NCBI GenBank assembly: GCA_025408425.1
Contig: JANXYX010000012.1
Location: 124,001-188,000 of the forward strand
Direction: 5' to 3'
From: Granulicella sp.
GTDB taxonomy: Bacteria > Acidobacteriota > Terriglobia > Terriglobales > Acidobacteriaceae
Length of the DNA: 64,000 nucleotides
Shown: positions 9,299-18,400 of the stretch, one piece after another
Layout: each line of letters begins with the position of its first letter
Numbering within the stretch: position 1 is the first letter of the stretch
Made by a program: the position numbers and the translations under genes
The notes under the pieces: generated by a model
What the model saw: the letters and a program-made list of their open reading frames with translations, nothing else
What the model was told of the DNA's origin: nothing
Databases searched by the model: none

Positions 9299-10723
9299 TT
9301 ATTCGGCTGGGGTGAGGATTTCCTGAGGGAGGTGGCCGCTGGTGGCAGCACCGGCGTCGGGCGCGAGGCTAAGGCTGTCGAAGACGGGAGCGAGAGCAAG
9401 CGCTGCGATACAGAAGATGGCGATGTGGAAGTCCTGGAGCTGGGGCAAGGCTGCAGAGTGACCGCGGGAGTGGGCGACGATGCGGAGGGTGACGGCGCCC
9501 ACAGCGACTCCCATGCCTATGCTCAGTTGCATGACTGCGGAGAGGAATCCGTTGGCTCGGCTCATGCGTTCGGGGGGGATCTCGGTGTAGGCGAGGGTGG
9601 TCAAGCAGGTGAACTCCAGGGAGCGGGAGCATCCGTGGAAGAAGAGAACGGCGAGGATGACGACGGACGGGGTATGCGGACCGAGGATGGCGCAGAGGGC
9701 GATGGAGACGGCGGTGATGATGCCATTGACGATGATGATGCGGCGGAATCCGAAGCGTCGGAGGATGGGAATGACGATGGACTTCATGGAGAGATCGCCG
9801 CCGAAGAGCGCGAGGAGATAGAGGCCTGAGGCGAAGGCGCTGAGGCCAAACGCCTCCTGAAACATGAGGGGGAGGAGGAAGGGCAGCACTCCGACGGAGA
9901 TGCGGAAGGCGCTGGCTCCGTAGACGGAGAGGGAGTAGGACTTGAGTCGCAGGGATTCAAGGTCGATGAGCGAGGCGGGGGAGCGGCGCGCGGCGAGGAT
10001 GGCGAAGGCTCCGCTGAGAAGGCTGAGAGCGAGGATGGAGACAGGGAGCGGCCAGCGGGTTCCGCCTGAGCCGAGCTTTTCGAGGGCGAAGACGATGCCG
10101 GTGGAGGCGAGGCCGGCGAAGAGGAAGGTGAGCCAGTCAAAGGGATGCTGCTCGTCGGAGCGGACGTTTTCGACCCAGAGGAGGGTGAGAACGATGGCGA
10201 TGAGGCCGAGGGGGAGATTCAGGAGGAAGATCCAATGCCAACTGGCGTAGGTGGTGATGAATCCACCGATGGGAGGGCCGATGACGAGTGCGGCGAGACC
10301 GGGCCATGTGATGTAGGCGATGGCCTTGGTGAGTTCTTCTTTGGGGGTGGAGCGAAGGACGACGAGGCGGCCGACCGGGACCATCATGGCTCCGCCAATG
10401 CCTTGCAGGATGCGCATGAGGGTGAACTGCGTGAGGGAACCAGCCATGGCGCAGAGCAGCGAGGCGAGAGTGAAGGTGGCGATGGCCGCAGCGAAGACGG
10501 TGCGGGCGCCGAAGCGGTCTGCGACCCAGCCGCTGATAGGGATGAAGACGGCGAGCGTGATCATGTAGGCCGTCATGCCGATGTTGAGGTTTACCGCGCC
10601 CACGTGGAAGCTGCGCGCCATCTGCGGCAGGGCAGTGGCGATGATGGTGCCGTCGAGGTTCTCCATGAAGAAGGCTGCGGCGATGAGACTGGTGACGTAG
10701 AGCGGGGAGCGGGGGTGGTGCAT
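9299..10723 (-). CDS. MFS drug:H+ antiporter, DHA2 (14-TMS, EmrB/QacA) type
   Basis: The product is a hydrophobic polytopic transporter with the DHA2 signature. It begins with a membrane helix containing ENLDGTIIATALPQMARSF, followed by GWVADRFGARTVF (motif A) and RILQGIGGAMMVPVGRLVVL (motif C region). About 474 residues are consistent with 14 helices. I start at ATG 10723 (MHHPRSPLYV). The frame stays open to 10798, but those extra 25 codons would read through an intergenic palindromic repeat. It probably exports a toxic or small amphipathic compound. It is 3' of ilvC and separated from it by repeats, so cotranscription is doubtful. Confidence 0.88.
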   Translation of the reverse strand: MHHPRSPLYVTSLIAAAFFMENLDGTIIATALPQMARSFHVGAVNLNIGMTAYMITLAVFIPISGWVADRFGARTVFAAAIATFTLASLLCAMAGSLTQFTLMRILQGIGGAMMVPVGRLVVLRSTPKEELTKAIAYITWPGLAALVIGPPIGGFITTYASWHWIFLLNLPLGLIAIVLTLLWVENVRSDEQHPFDWLTFLFAGLASTGIVFALEKLGSGGTRWPLPVSILALSLLSGAFAILAARRSPASLIDLESLRLKSYSLSVYGASAFRISVGVLPFLLPLMFQEAFGLSAFASGLYLLALFGGDLSMKSIVIPILRRFGFRRIIIVNGIITAVSIALCAILGPHTPSVVILAVLFFHGCSRSLEFTCLTTLAYTEIPPERMSRANGFLSAVMQLSIGMGVAVGAVTLRIVAHSRGHSAALPQLQDFHIAIFCIAALALAPVFDSLSLAPDAGAATSGHLPQEILTPAE

Positions 10724-10746
10724 AGGTTTTATTTTATGAGACGGTA

Positions 10747-10890
10747 CGAAGGGTGGTGGATCCCACCCTTCGCGCTGAGACTGCGAAGGATGGGGCACCC
10801 GAGCTTTTGTGGTGGGTCGGCGGAATGCGGTTCGCTTGCGCGAATGCCCACCTTAGCCGCGATGAACTGCGGCGAAGATGGGGCACCCGG
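10747..10890. repeat. Composite palindromic repeat region between ilvC and the MFS gene
   Basis: A perfect 10-bp inverted repeat (CGAAGGGTGG at 10747-10756 with CCACCCTTCG at 10763-10772) is followed by two near-identical direct copies of GCGAAGGATGGGGCACCC (10783-10801 and 10872-10890, the second lacking one G). The copies flank a second inverted stretch near 10808-10850. It fills the space between the two genes. Confidence 0.65.
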
Positions 10891-10902
10891 TTCTGTAACT
10901 GA

Positions 10903-11958
<1,056 letters not shown>

Positions 11959-12030
11959 TTACAAGCTTATCAATTGTTGGTGATGACGCGGTTGAAGTCG
12001 TGCTGATTAGCGCGGAGAATCGGGCGAATC

Positions 12031-12666
12031 TCAGGATTCGTCCTCTTCTTCGTGGACATTGGGGAATTCGTTGGGGATGATGTCGGTTTTGGGCCTGATG
12101 GCGAAGTCCGGGTTTGGGGTTTGATTGCCGTTGGGGGTTCCGAGGGCCTTGAGGACGCGGCTGGTGTGGTGACCGCGGCGCATGGCCATGCGGCCGGTGC
12201 GGGAGACTTCGAGAATGGTGTAGCCGGACTCGGTGATGACCTGGATGAGGCCTTCGATCTTACTGGAGCTGCCGGTCATTTCGAGCATGATGGACTCGGG
12301 CGCGAGGTCGACGACGCGGGCGCGGAAGACGTTGGCGAGCTCGAAGATCTGGGAGCGGGAGCTTTGGCCGAGGGGATGAGAGGGGCCGGCGGCGATCTTG
12401 ATGAGGCAGAGCTCGCGGATGACGGCTTCGGAGCGGCCGACTTCGTCGACGTCGATGGTGATCTCGAGCTTGTAGAGGGAGGCCTTGATGCGGTGGGCAG
12501 CGTTATCGGGGGCCTCGCAGACGATGGTCATGCGGGAGACTTCGGTGCGCTCGGACTCGCCTACGGTGAGGGAGACGATATTGATGTTGAGGCGGCGGAA
12601 GAGAGAGGCGACGCGGGTGAGGACGCCGGGTTTGTCGCTAACGAGGGCTACGAAGGTGTGGAGCAT
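12031..12666 (-). CDS. ilvN: Acetolactate synthase regulatory (small) subunit
   Basis: IlvN binds IlvB, raises its activity and confers valine feedback inhibition. An ACT domain starts at once (MLHTFVALVSDKPGVLTRVA) and runs through FRRLNINIVSLTVG. A second ALS-type ACT-like domain follows (about 80-165). The protein has a 40-residue tail rich in Asn/Pro/Glu that short IlvN/IlvH proteins lack, giving 211 residues instead of about 165. The first 24 bases and the ribosome binding site GAAAGG are repeated at the start of the two genes just upstream. It is normally adjacent to ilvB; here about 1.7 kb separate the two. Confidence 0.96.
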   Translation of the reverse strand: MLHTFVALVSDKPGVLTRVASLFRRLNINIVSLTVGESERTEVSRMTIVCEAPDNAAHRIKASLYKLEITIDVDEVGRSEAVIRELCLIKIAAGPSHPLGQSSRSQIFELANVFRARVVDLAPESIMLEMTGSSSKIEGLIQVITESGYTILEVSRTGRMAMRRGHHTSRVLKALGTPNGNQTPNPDFAIRPKTDIIPNEFPNVHEEEDES

Positions 12667-12675
12667 TTGGACCTT

Positions 12676-13173
12676 TCAGTTCGGGTTCTCGTCTGAGTGG
12701 GGCAGGTTGCTGGCTGGGGGGGCTGGGTAGGTGGGGATGAAGGTTCTGGGGATTTCAAAGATGGTTAGTTCGCCGGGGTGCGGTTTGGGTTTGGCGTTGC
12801 TGCAGAGGTTGCCGGTGATGATGCCGGTGCGGAGGATGTCGGCGATGGGATAGTCGGTGTAGAGCTCGCCGCGGGGGCGGCAGTCGGCATACATGTTGGA
12901 GAGGATGCGGATGGTGGTTGCGGTGCCGATGTTGACGAGGATGATGCCGTGCCTGTCGGTGGACATGGCGACGGAGCCGATCTGGTCTGCGCGGAGGGCT
13001 ACGTTGAGGTGCTCGTCGGTGATGGGGCGGTTGGTCTTGGCGTTGATGACGCGGATGCGGAGGTGTTGGGCGTGAGCTGCGTAGCCCGTGACGTTGCACA
13101 TGAGGGCAAGAACAACTGCGGCGATGGGGGCGCGTTGCTTGCTTTGTGCGAGGGCTACGAAGTTGTGGAGCAT
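12676..13173 (-). CDS. Secreted protein with beta-sandwich-like fold, ilvN-type leader
   Basis: A 165-residue exported protein. The first residues, MLHNFVALAQSK, copy the IlvN N-terminus. A hydrophobic core (APIAAVVLALMC) and an AHAQ cleavage-like site near residue 35 make a signal peptide. The mature part alternates short beta-like strands (IRVINAKTNRPI, then an LNVALR strand, a DRHGIILV turn) and ends with a Pro-rich tail. It resembles carboxypeptidase-regulatory or transthyretin-like folds. It is a paralogue of the next gene upstream: both share ADCRP/AECRP, a DIL..G..T.N.C segment and PGE..IFE.PR. No function is known. It stops 9 bases before ilvN. Confidence 0.8.
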   Translation of the reverse strand: MLHNFVALAQSKQRAPIAAVVLALMCNVTGYAAHAQHLRIRVINAKTNRPITDEHLNVALRADQIGSVAMSTDRHGIILVNIGTATTIRILSNMYADCRPRGELYTDYPIADILRTGIITGNLCSNAKPKPHPGELTIFEIPRTFIPTYPAPPASNLPHSDENPN

Positions 13174-13198
13174 GGAAATCCTTTCTACTATTCCGTAC

Positions 13199-13660
13199 TT
13201 AATACGCTATTGGGGCGGCCAAGACGTTCAAGAGTCCTCGTGGGCGTTCGAAAATGATTATTTCGCCTGGCTTCGCCACCGCGTGTGCCTTCCCGCAAAC
13301 GTTTGGAGTGGAGAATCCTTTCGCCAGAATATCTTCAACCGAATACTTGATTTCCCAAGGGGAGGATGATTTTGGGCGGCACTCCGCGTAGGGCTGGGTT
13401 ACGAGGCTAATGGTTGATTTTGGGTCTGCGGTGACAACAATCGTACCGTTCGCATCACTCGTCCCCTCGTGTCCATAATTTCCAAAGACAATATCAAGAT
13501 TTCTGTTCTTTATTGGATGGCCATTCTTTGCGTTGAGAATATGGATGTGTATCTGTGTAGCCTGTGCGACGGCGGTAATACCCGAAAGTCCATACAAAAC
13601 CAAAGCTACAAGACTTGGAATGCGTGCTTTGCCTGAGAGGGCTACGAAGTTGTGGAGCAT
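13199..13660 (-). CDS. Secreted protein, paralogue of the downstream gene, ilvN-type leader
   Basis: This 153-residue protein begins MLHNFVALSGKARIP, followed by a hydrophobic stretch (SLVALVLYGLSGITAVA) and a predicted cleavage after AQA near residue 34. The mature part reads IHIHILNAKNGHPI, then a DANGTIVV turn, YAECRP, a YSVEDILAKG helix and PGEIIIFERPR. The paralogue 25 bases downstream has the same order of motifs. I infer a small extracytoplasmic beta-sandwich, perhaps lineage-specific. It lies between the RAYT gene and ilvN. Its start is fixed by GAAAGGAT seven to nine bases upstream. Confidence 0.8.
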   Translation of the reverse strand: MLHNFVALSGKARIPSLVALVLYGLSGITAVAQATQIHIHILNAKNGHPIKNRNLDIVFGNYGHEGTSDANGTIVVTADPKSTISLVTQPYAECRPKSSSPWEIKYSVEDILAKGFSTPNVCGKAHAVAKPGEIIIFERPRGLLNVLAAPIAY

Positions 13661-13774
13661 GGAGATATCCTTTCAAGTCCAACGGAAGGCTTAGCAGCGA
13701 TTTAAATCGATGAAATTAATTCTGGTCAGGCTCGGTTGGGTTGATGGGTGAAGGGCCGCGCTATACTGACGGCC

Positions 13775-14227
13775 ATGCCGCAATCGCTCTCCTACGTTCT
13801 GGTGCACCTGGTGTTCAGCACGAAGGATCGTCGACCGCTGATCCATGACAGTATCCGCATGGAGATGCACGCGTATCTTGCGTCTGTACTCAGTAGTTCG
13901 GAGAACATGTGCGTGCGGGTGGGTGGAGTTTCGGATCACGTTCATGTGGCGTTGTTTCTGGCGCGAACTGAATCTGTTTCGCGAGTGGTGGAGAGGCTGA
14001 AGGTTGCGTCTTCGAAGTGGATCAAGACAAAGGGGCCGGAGTTCGCGAAGTTCAGCTGGCAGCGCGGGTATGCGGCGTTCTCCGTCGGATTGGGCGATCG
14101 GGCCGCGTTGGTGCGGTACATCGACGGACAGGCGGTGCACCATCAGCGGCGCGATTTTCAGGCGGAGATGCGGGCCATGTTTGCGAAGTATGATGTGGGC
14201 TTCGATGAACGGTTTGTTTGGGATTAG
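13775..14227 (+). CDS. IS200/RAYT-like Y1 transposase
   Basis: The 150-residue product is a single-tyrosine HUH transposase (Y1_Tnp family). It opens with the typical YVLVHLVFSTKDRRPLI, carries the HUH metal motif HVH at residues 55-57, and has the catalytic tyrosine Y115 in RYIDGQAVHH. The FSWQRGYAAFSV stretch is also family-typical. I start at ATG 13775 (MPQSLSYV). It is opposite in strand to the branched-chain cluster and sits between ilvB and the secreted-protein genes. The BIME-like palindromes at its 3' end favour a REP-associated transposase (RAYT) over a free IS200. All key residues are present, so it may be active. Confidence 0.88.
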   Translation: MPQSLSYVLVHLVFSTKDRRPLIHDSIRMEMHAYLASVLSSSENMCVRVGGVSDHVHVALFLARTESVSRVVERLKVASSKWIKTKGPEFAKFSWQRGYAAFSVGLGDRAALVRYIDGQAVHHQRRDFQAEMRAMFAKYDVGFDERFVWD

Positions 14228-14327
14228 AGTTTTAGCGCGGGCCTTCAGCCCGCATTCCATGGATATGCGGTTACCTGGGGCTTTGCCCCAGGCTATGGTA
14301 GAGCGGGCTTTCAGCCCTTTAAAACTC
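14227..14327. repeat. BIME-like triple palindrome next to the RAYT gene
   Basis: Three hairpins follow one another: GCGGGC/GCCCGC (14237-14253), CCTGGGGC/GCCCCAGG (14274-14292) and GGGC/GCCC (14305-14317). The whole block is framed by an inverted pair, GAGTTTTA (14227-14234) and TAAAACTC (14320-14327). It starts on the transposase stop codon and ends 22 bases from the ilvB stop. Confidence 0.8.
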
Positions 14328-14349
14328 GGCGCGGTTGATTGCGGCATCG

Positions 14350-16101
14350 CTACTCGTCCTCCGCGGTTTCGAGGAGGGGGTCGTGGGTGGGGCGGCGGAC
14401 CATCTCGTGGAGGGCGGCGCCGGGGGCGATCATGGGGTAGACACCGTCTTCTTTTTCTACCTGGAAGTTGATGAGGAAGGGTTTGCCTGAGGTGCGGGCT
14501 TTGGTGACGGTGGGGATGACGTCGGCGCGTTTGCTGACGTGGGCACCGGCGATGCCGTGGGCGGCGGCGAGGGCGACGAAGTCGGGGCTGAGGATGGGGC
14601 TGGCGGAGTAGTTCTTGTCGTAGAATGCCTCCTGCCACTGGCGGACCATGCCGAGGAAGCCGTTGTTGATGACGGCGATGTTGATGGCGTAGCCCTCCTG
14701 CATGATGGTGGATAGCTCGCAGGCGGTCATCTGGAAGCCTCCGTCGCCGGCGATGACCCAGACGTCTTTTTCGGGGCAGGCGGCTTTGGCTCCAATGGCG
14801 GCGGGGAGGGCGAAGCCCATGGTGCCGAGGCCTCCGGAGGTGACGAGGGAGCGGGGGGTGTCGTGCTTGTAGTACTGGGCCTCCCACATCTGGTGCTGGC
14901 CTACGTCGGTGACGATGATGGTCTGGGCGAGGCGTCCGGCGGCGAGGGCTTCGCGCCAGATGTCGTTGATGACGTGGGCGGCGTAGAGGTGGCCGTTGTC
15001 GGGGAGGTTGATGATGTCGCGGACGGCGGCGGTGCCCTTCATGGCGTTGACTTCATCGATCCACGAGGTATCGCTCTTCTCGGGGAGGATGGGGAGAAGC
15101 TGATCGAGGGTTTTGCGGAGGTCCCCGATGAGGGCTACGTCGACCTTGACGTTCTTGTTGATCTCGGAGGGGTCGATTTCGATGTGGATCTTTTTTGCGT
15201 TGGGGGCGTAGCTGGCGAGGTTGCCGGTGACGCGGTCGTCGAAGCGCATGCCGAAGGCGAGGAGGAGATCTGCCTGCTGGATGGCGTGGTTGACCCAGGA
15301 CTCGCCGTGCATGCCCATCATGCCGAGGGAGAGGGGGTGGTAGGTGGGGAAGGCGCCTAATCCCAGGAGCGTTGAAGCGACGGGGATCTGGCGGCGCTCG
15401 GCGAAGGCGATAACCTCTTCGCGGGCACCAGACTCGACGATGCCGTGGCCGGCGAGGATGACGGGGCGCTTGGCGGATTTGATGAGTTCGATGGCCTGCT
15501 GCATGGAGGCGGACTCGGCCTTGAGCATGGGGTGGGGACGGTGAGGCTCGGGCGCGGCGGCTTCAAAGGAGAAGGGCGCGGTGGCCTGCTGGGCGTCCTT
15601 GGTGATGTCGACAAGGACGGGGCCGGGGCGGCCGGAGCGGGCGATCTCGAAGGCTTCGCGGACGATGTGAGCGATGTCTTCGGCGCGGGTGACGAGGAAG
15701 TTGTGCTTGGTGATGGGCAGGGTGATGCCGGTGATGTCGACTTCCTGGAAGGCGTCGGAGCCGAGGACCTTGGAGGAGACCTGTCCGGTGATAGCGACCA
15801 TGGGGATGGAATCGAGCATGGCGGTGGCGATGCCGGTGACGAGGTTCGTCGCGCCGGGGCCGGAGGTGGCCATGCAGACGCCGACCTTGCCGGAGGCGCG
15901 GGCGTAGCCGTCGGCCATGTGGGAGGCACCCTGCTCGTGGCGCACGAGGACGTGGTGGATGGGGAACTTGCGCAGGGCGTCGTAGATGGGGAGGATGGCT
16001 CCGCCGGGGTAGCCGAAGACCGTGGTGACGCCCTCGCCTACCAGGGTGGCCCAGAGGATTTCGGAGCCGGTGAGGGTGGGGTGTTGATTTTTGTTTGCCA
16101 T
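14350..16101 (-). CDS. ilvB: Acetolactate synthase catalytic (large) subunit
   Basis: IlvB condenses two pyruvates (or pyruvate and 2-ketobutyrate) with thiamine diphosphate, FAD and Mg2+. It shows the N-terminal ThDP-binding GVTTVFGYPGGAILPIYDAL with the catalytic glutamate region (RHEQGASHMADGYAR), the FAD/central domain, and the C-terminal metal-ThDP motif GDGGFQMTACEL ending in NNGFLGMVRQWQ. The 583-residue length is normal. It is separated from ilvN by the RAYT gene and two secreted-protein genes. A short gap with no gene separates it from the small membrane protein upstream. Confidence 0.97.
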   Translation of the reverse strand: MANKNQHPTLTGSEILWATLVGEGVTTVFGYPGGAILPIYDALRKFPIHHVLVRHEQGASHMADGYARASGKVGVCMATSGPGATNLVTGIATAMLDSIPMVAITGQVSSKVLGSDAFQEVDITGITLPITKHNFLVTRAEDIAHIVREAFEIARSGRPGPVLVDITKDAQQATAPFSFEAAAPEPHRPHPMLKAESASMQQAIELIKSAKRPVILAGHGIVESGAREEVIAFAERRQIPVASTLLGLGAFPTYHPLSLGMMGMHGESWVNHAIQQADLLLAFGMRFDDRVTGNLASYAPNAKKIHIEIDPSEINKNVKVDVALIGDLRKTLDQLLPILPEKSDTSWIDEVNAMKGTAAVRDIINLPDNGHLYAAHVINDIWREALAAGRLAQTIIVTDVGQHQMWEAQYYKHDTPRSLVTSGGLGTMGFALPAAIGAKAACPEKDVWVIAGDGGFQMTACELSTIMQEGYAINIAVINNGFLGMVRQWQEAFYDKNYSASPILSPDFVALAAAHGIAGAHVSKRADVIPTVTKARTSGKPFLINFQVEKEDGVYPMIAPGAALHEMVRRPTHDPLLETAEDE

Positions 16102-16148
16102 CTTCTTCTCCTTTGCTGCGCGGTACTGTTTGCGGCTACAGATTTACT

Positions 16149-16394
16149 TCACGTTCCCGTTCGCCTAGGTAAGCCAAGCGTAGATAAATTCACCCCATAC
16201 CGCAGATACATTGCGACGAGCATGCCCCAAAATTCGATCCGCTGACGCTTCTGTGTCTTCTGGCTCACGGTTCCACCTTGAACCGTCATAGCCCATCCGC
16301 GCGCCATAAAGCGAAAGAGGATCGCCATGATTGGTGGGCCTAAGAAGCCAATTGCGAGTTGTTCCCAAAGCGGTGCTGCACCGGGTCTACTCAT
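16149..16394 (-). CDS. Small predicted two-helix membrane protein between ilvD and ilvB
   Basis: The frame encodes 81 residues with two hydrophobic helices, LAIGFLGPPIMAILFRFMA (about 13-31) and WGMLVAMYLRYGVNL (about 56-70). A basic Gln/Lys-rich linker (SQKTQKRQR) joins them. I recognise no family. ATG 16394 has AGGT about nine bases upstream, and that ribosome binding site lies beside the BIME. It lies in the same direction as ilvD and ilvB and could be cotranscribed. It may also be a chance frame; coding looks likelier because the hydrophobic pattern is regular and the codons are balanced. Confidence 0.5.
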   Translation of the reverse strand: MSRPGAAPLWEQLAIGFLGPPIMAILFRFMARGWAMTVQGGTVSQKTQKRQRIEFWGMLVAMYLRYGVNLSTLGLPRRTGT

Positions 16395-16408
16395 CGATTG
16401 CGTACCTC

Positions 16409-16463
16409 AGGGGCTAAAGCCCCTTTGCTGCGGTGGATGTTGTGGCACGACTGAAGCCGTGCC
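16409..16463. repeat. BIME-like double palindrome downstream of ilvD
   Basis: AGGGGC (16409-16414) pairs with GCCCCT (16419-16424), and GGCACG (16444-16449) pairs with CGTGCC (16458-16463). The same two hairpins, in the same order and at similar spacing, occur at 22384-22437 between leuA and leuB. Confidence 0.75.
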
Positions 16464-16501
16464 CTTAAGCAAAACGAAAAATAAAAGCGAAGTGGCATCG
16501 G

Positions 16502-18214
16502 TTAGGTGGTGACGGCTCCTTCGCTGGCGGAGCTTACGGAGTTGGCGTATTTGGCGAAAACTCCGCGTTTGTAGCGTGGGGTTGGGGCTTTGAAGTCTTT
16601 GAGGCGTTTGGCGATCTCTTCGGCTGGGACTTCGAGACGGAGTTCGCGGTTGGGGATGTCGAAGGTGATGGTGTCGCCTTCGTGGACGGCGGCGATGGGG
16701 CCTCCGAGGAAGGCTTCGGGGGCTACGTGGCCGGCCATGAGGCCGCGGGTGGCTCCGGAGAAGCGGCCGTCGGTGAGGAGGGCTACGGTCTCGGAGAGTT
16801 CGGGGATGCCTTTTACTGCGGCGGTGACGGCGAGCATCTCGCGCATGCCGGGGCCTCCGCGTGGGCCTTCGTAGCGGATGACGAGGACGTCGCCGGGGTT
16901 GATCTTTCCGGCTTCGACGGCGGCGTGGCAGGAGTCCTCGTTCTCGAAGACGCGGGCGGTGCCGGTGTGGTGGATGCGCTCGTGTCCGGCGACCTTGATG
17001 ACGGCGCCTTCGGGGGCGAGATTGCCCTTCATGATGACTAATCCTCCGGTTGGTTTCAGAGGGTTAGACCAGTCACGGATGACGGGCTGGTTGGGGGTTT
17101 CAACGGCGAGGGCAGCTTCTTCGGCGAGGGTGCGACCGGAGACGGTGATGCTGGCTGAATGTAAAAGGCCCTTCTCGATGAGACGCTTGGCGAGGACGCG
17201 GGAGCCGCCTGCGGCCTGGTAGTCGCTGGCGACGTACTTGCCGCCGGGGGAGAGGTCGCAGATGAAGGGGGTGCGCTCGCTGATCTTATCGAAGATGTCC
17301 ATTTCGGCGCCGCCGGGGTTGAGCTGGATGCCAAGCTCATTGGCGATGGCGACAAGGTGGAGGACTGCGTTGGTGCTGCCACCGGAGGCGCAGACGGCGG
17401 TGATGGCGTTCTCGATGGCTTGCTTGGTGAGGATCTTGGAGGGGCGGACGTCGTGGCGGCAGAGGTCCATGATCATGCGGCCTGCTGCGCGGCTGGCTTC
17501 GGCCTTGTGGGGATCCATAGCGGGGACGCCGGTGAGGTTGAAGGGGGAGATGCCGAGGAATTCGCCGGCCATGGCCATGGTGTTGGCGGTGAACTGGCCG
17601 CCGCAGGCTCCGGGGCCGGGGCAGGCGTTGGCTTCGAGGGCTTCCAGCTGGTCGGCATTGATCTTGCCGGCGGCGTAGGAACCCATGCCTTCGAAGACGT
17701 TGAGGATGGTGATGTCTTTGGAGGAGCCGTCGGGCTGCTTGAGGTGGCCGGGAGCGATGGAGCCGCCGTAGAGCATGATGCCGGGGATGTCGAGGCGGGC
17801 CATGGCCATGATGGTGCCGGGCATGTTCTTGTCGCAGCCGGCGATGCAGACGATGCCGTCGAAGAGGTTGCCGCGGGCGACGAGTTCGATGGAGTCGGCG
17901 ATGACTTCACGGGAGATGAGGCTGGCTTTCATGCCTTCGGTGCCCATGGTGATGCCGTCGGAGATGGTGACGGTGTTGAACTCCATGGGGGTGCCGCCGG
18001 CGTCGCGGATGCCCTGCTTGACGGCAGCGGCTACGTCGCGGAGATGAAAGTTGCAGGGGCCGATCTCGGTCCAGGTGTTGGCTACACCGATGATGGGCTT
18101 GTGCAGGTCTTCCTTGGTGAAGCCTACGCCGCGGAGGTAGGAGCGGGCGGCTGCGCGGTTGGGGCCTTCGGTCAGGGGGATGGAGTATTTCTTCGGATTG
18201 ATTTCGTTGCTCAC
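16502..18214 (-). CDS. ilvD: Dihydroxy-acid dehydratase
   Basis: IlvD dehydrates 2,3-dihydroxyisovalerate (and the isoleucine analogue) to the 2-oxo acid. It is an iron-sulphur enzyme. The cluster cysteines are visible in [20 protein letters not shown] and [18 protein letters not shown]. The [11 protein letters not shown] segment is also typical. I start at GTG 18214 ([11 protein letters not shown]), because GGAG lies five bases before it. The open frame continues 43 codons further but reads through a palindromic repeat (HPERSEG-like), which is not real coding. With this start the protein has 570 residues, the usual length. Confidence 0.95.
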   Translation of the reverse strand: MSNEINPKKYSIPLTEGPNRAAARSYLRGVGFTKEDLHKPIIGVANTWTEIGPCNFHLRDVAAAVKQGIRDAGGTPMEFNTVTISDGITMGTEGMKASLISREVIADSIELVARGNLFDGIVCIAGCDKNMPGTIMAMARLDIPGIMLYGGSIAPGHLKQPDGSSKDITILNVFEGMGSYAAGKINADQLEALEANACPGPGACGGQFTANTMAMAGEFLGISPFNLTGVPAMDPHKAEASRAAGRMIMDLCRHDVRPSKILTKQAIENAITAVCASGGSTNAVLHLVAIANELGIQLNPGGAEMDIFDKISERTPFICDLSPGGKYVASDYQAAGGSRVLAKRLIEKGLLHSASITVSGRTLAEEAALAVETPNQPVIRDWSNPLKPTGGLVIMKGNLAPEGAVIKVAGHERIHHTGTARVFENEDSCHAAVEAGKINPGDVLVIRYEGPRGGPGMREMLAVTAAVKGIPELSETVALLTDGRFSGATRGLMAGHVAPEAFLGGPIAAVHEGDTITFDIPNRELRLEVPAEEIAKRLKDFKAPTPRYKRGVFAKYANSVSSASEGAVTT

Positions 18215-18270
18215 TTGATCTCCGTGTTGCGGCATTTCGTTTGAAAGGTCTAAGCGGTTGTGGTGATCGA

Positions 18271-18400
18271 GAGCCCCTCGGGGCCCTTCGCTGCGCTCAG
18301 GATGACGGCAAGAATAAACAACTGCAAGAAAAGGCAACGGCAAAAGCGAGAAGCAGGTCCTTCGACTCGGCGCTGCGCGCCATCACTCAGGATGACACTT
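18271..18400. repeat. Two palindromic repeats between leuD and ilvD (copies B and C)
   Basis: Copy B (18271-18308) carries CCCCTCGGGG and TTCGCTGCGCTCAGGATGAC. Copy C (18351-18400) carries AAGCAGGTCCTTCGACT, a GGCGC-TGC-GCGCC hairpin and CTCAGGATGACACTT. The arms of copy C match those of the repeat inside menG (63124-63190). The stop codon of leuD and its last four codons lie inside copy C. Confidence 0.75.

Larger units (their letters stand above)
12643..13660 (-). repeat. Three copies of the ilvN translation-start segment
   Basis: The 24-base stretch beginning ATGCTCCACAACTTCGTAGC occurs at 13637-13660 and 13150-13173 (identical) and at 12643-12666 (one base different, the true ilvN start). 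Each is preceded, on the minus strand, by a GAAAGG-type ribosome binding site two to nine bases further up. In all three the ATG is the gene's start codon, giving MLHNFVAL or MLHTFVAL. After these bases the three coding sequences share no ilvN similarity. Confidence 0.9.

Noticed and set aside
10724..10798. 25-codon N-terminal extension of the DHA2 exporter
   Set aside because: It encodes part of an intergenic repeat; ATG 10723 starts the conserved sequence.
18215..18343. N-terminal 43-codon extension of ilvD
   Set aside because: It reads through a palindromic repeat, and a well-placed GGAG precedes GTG 18214.
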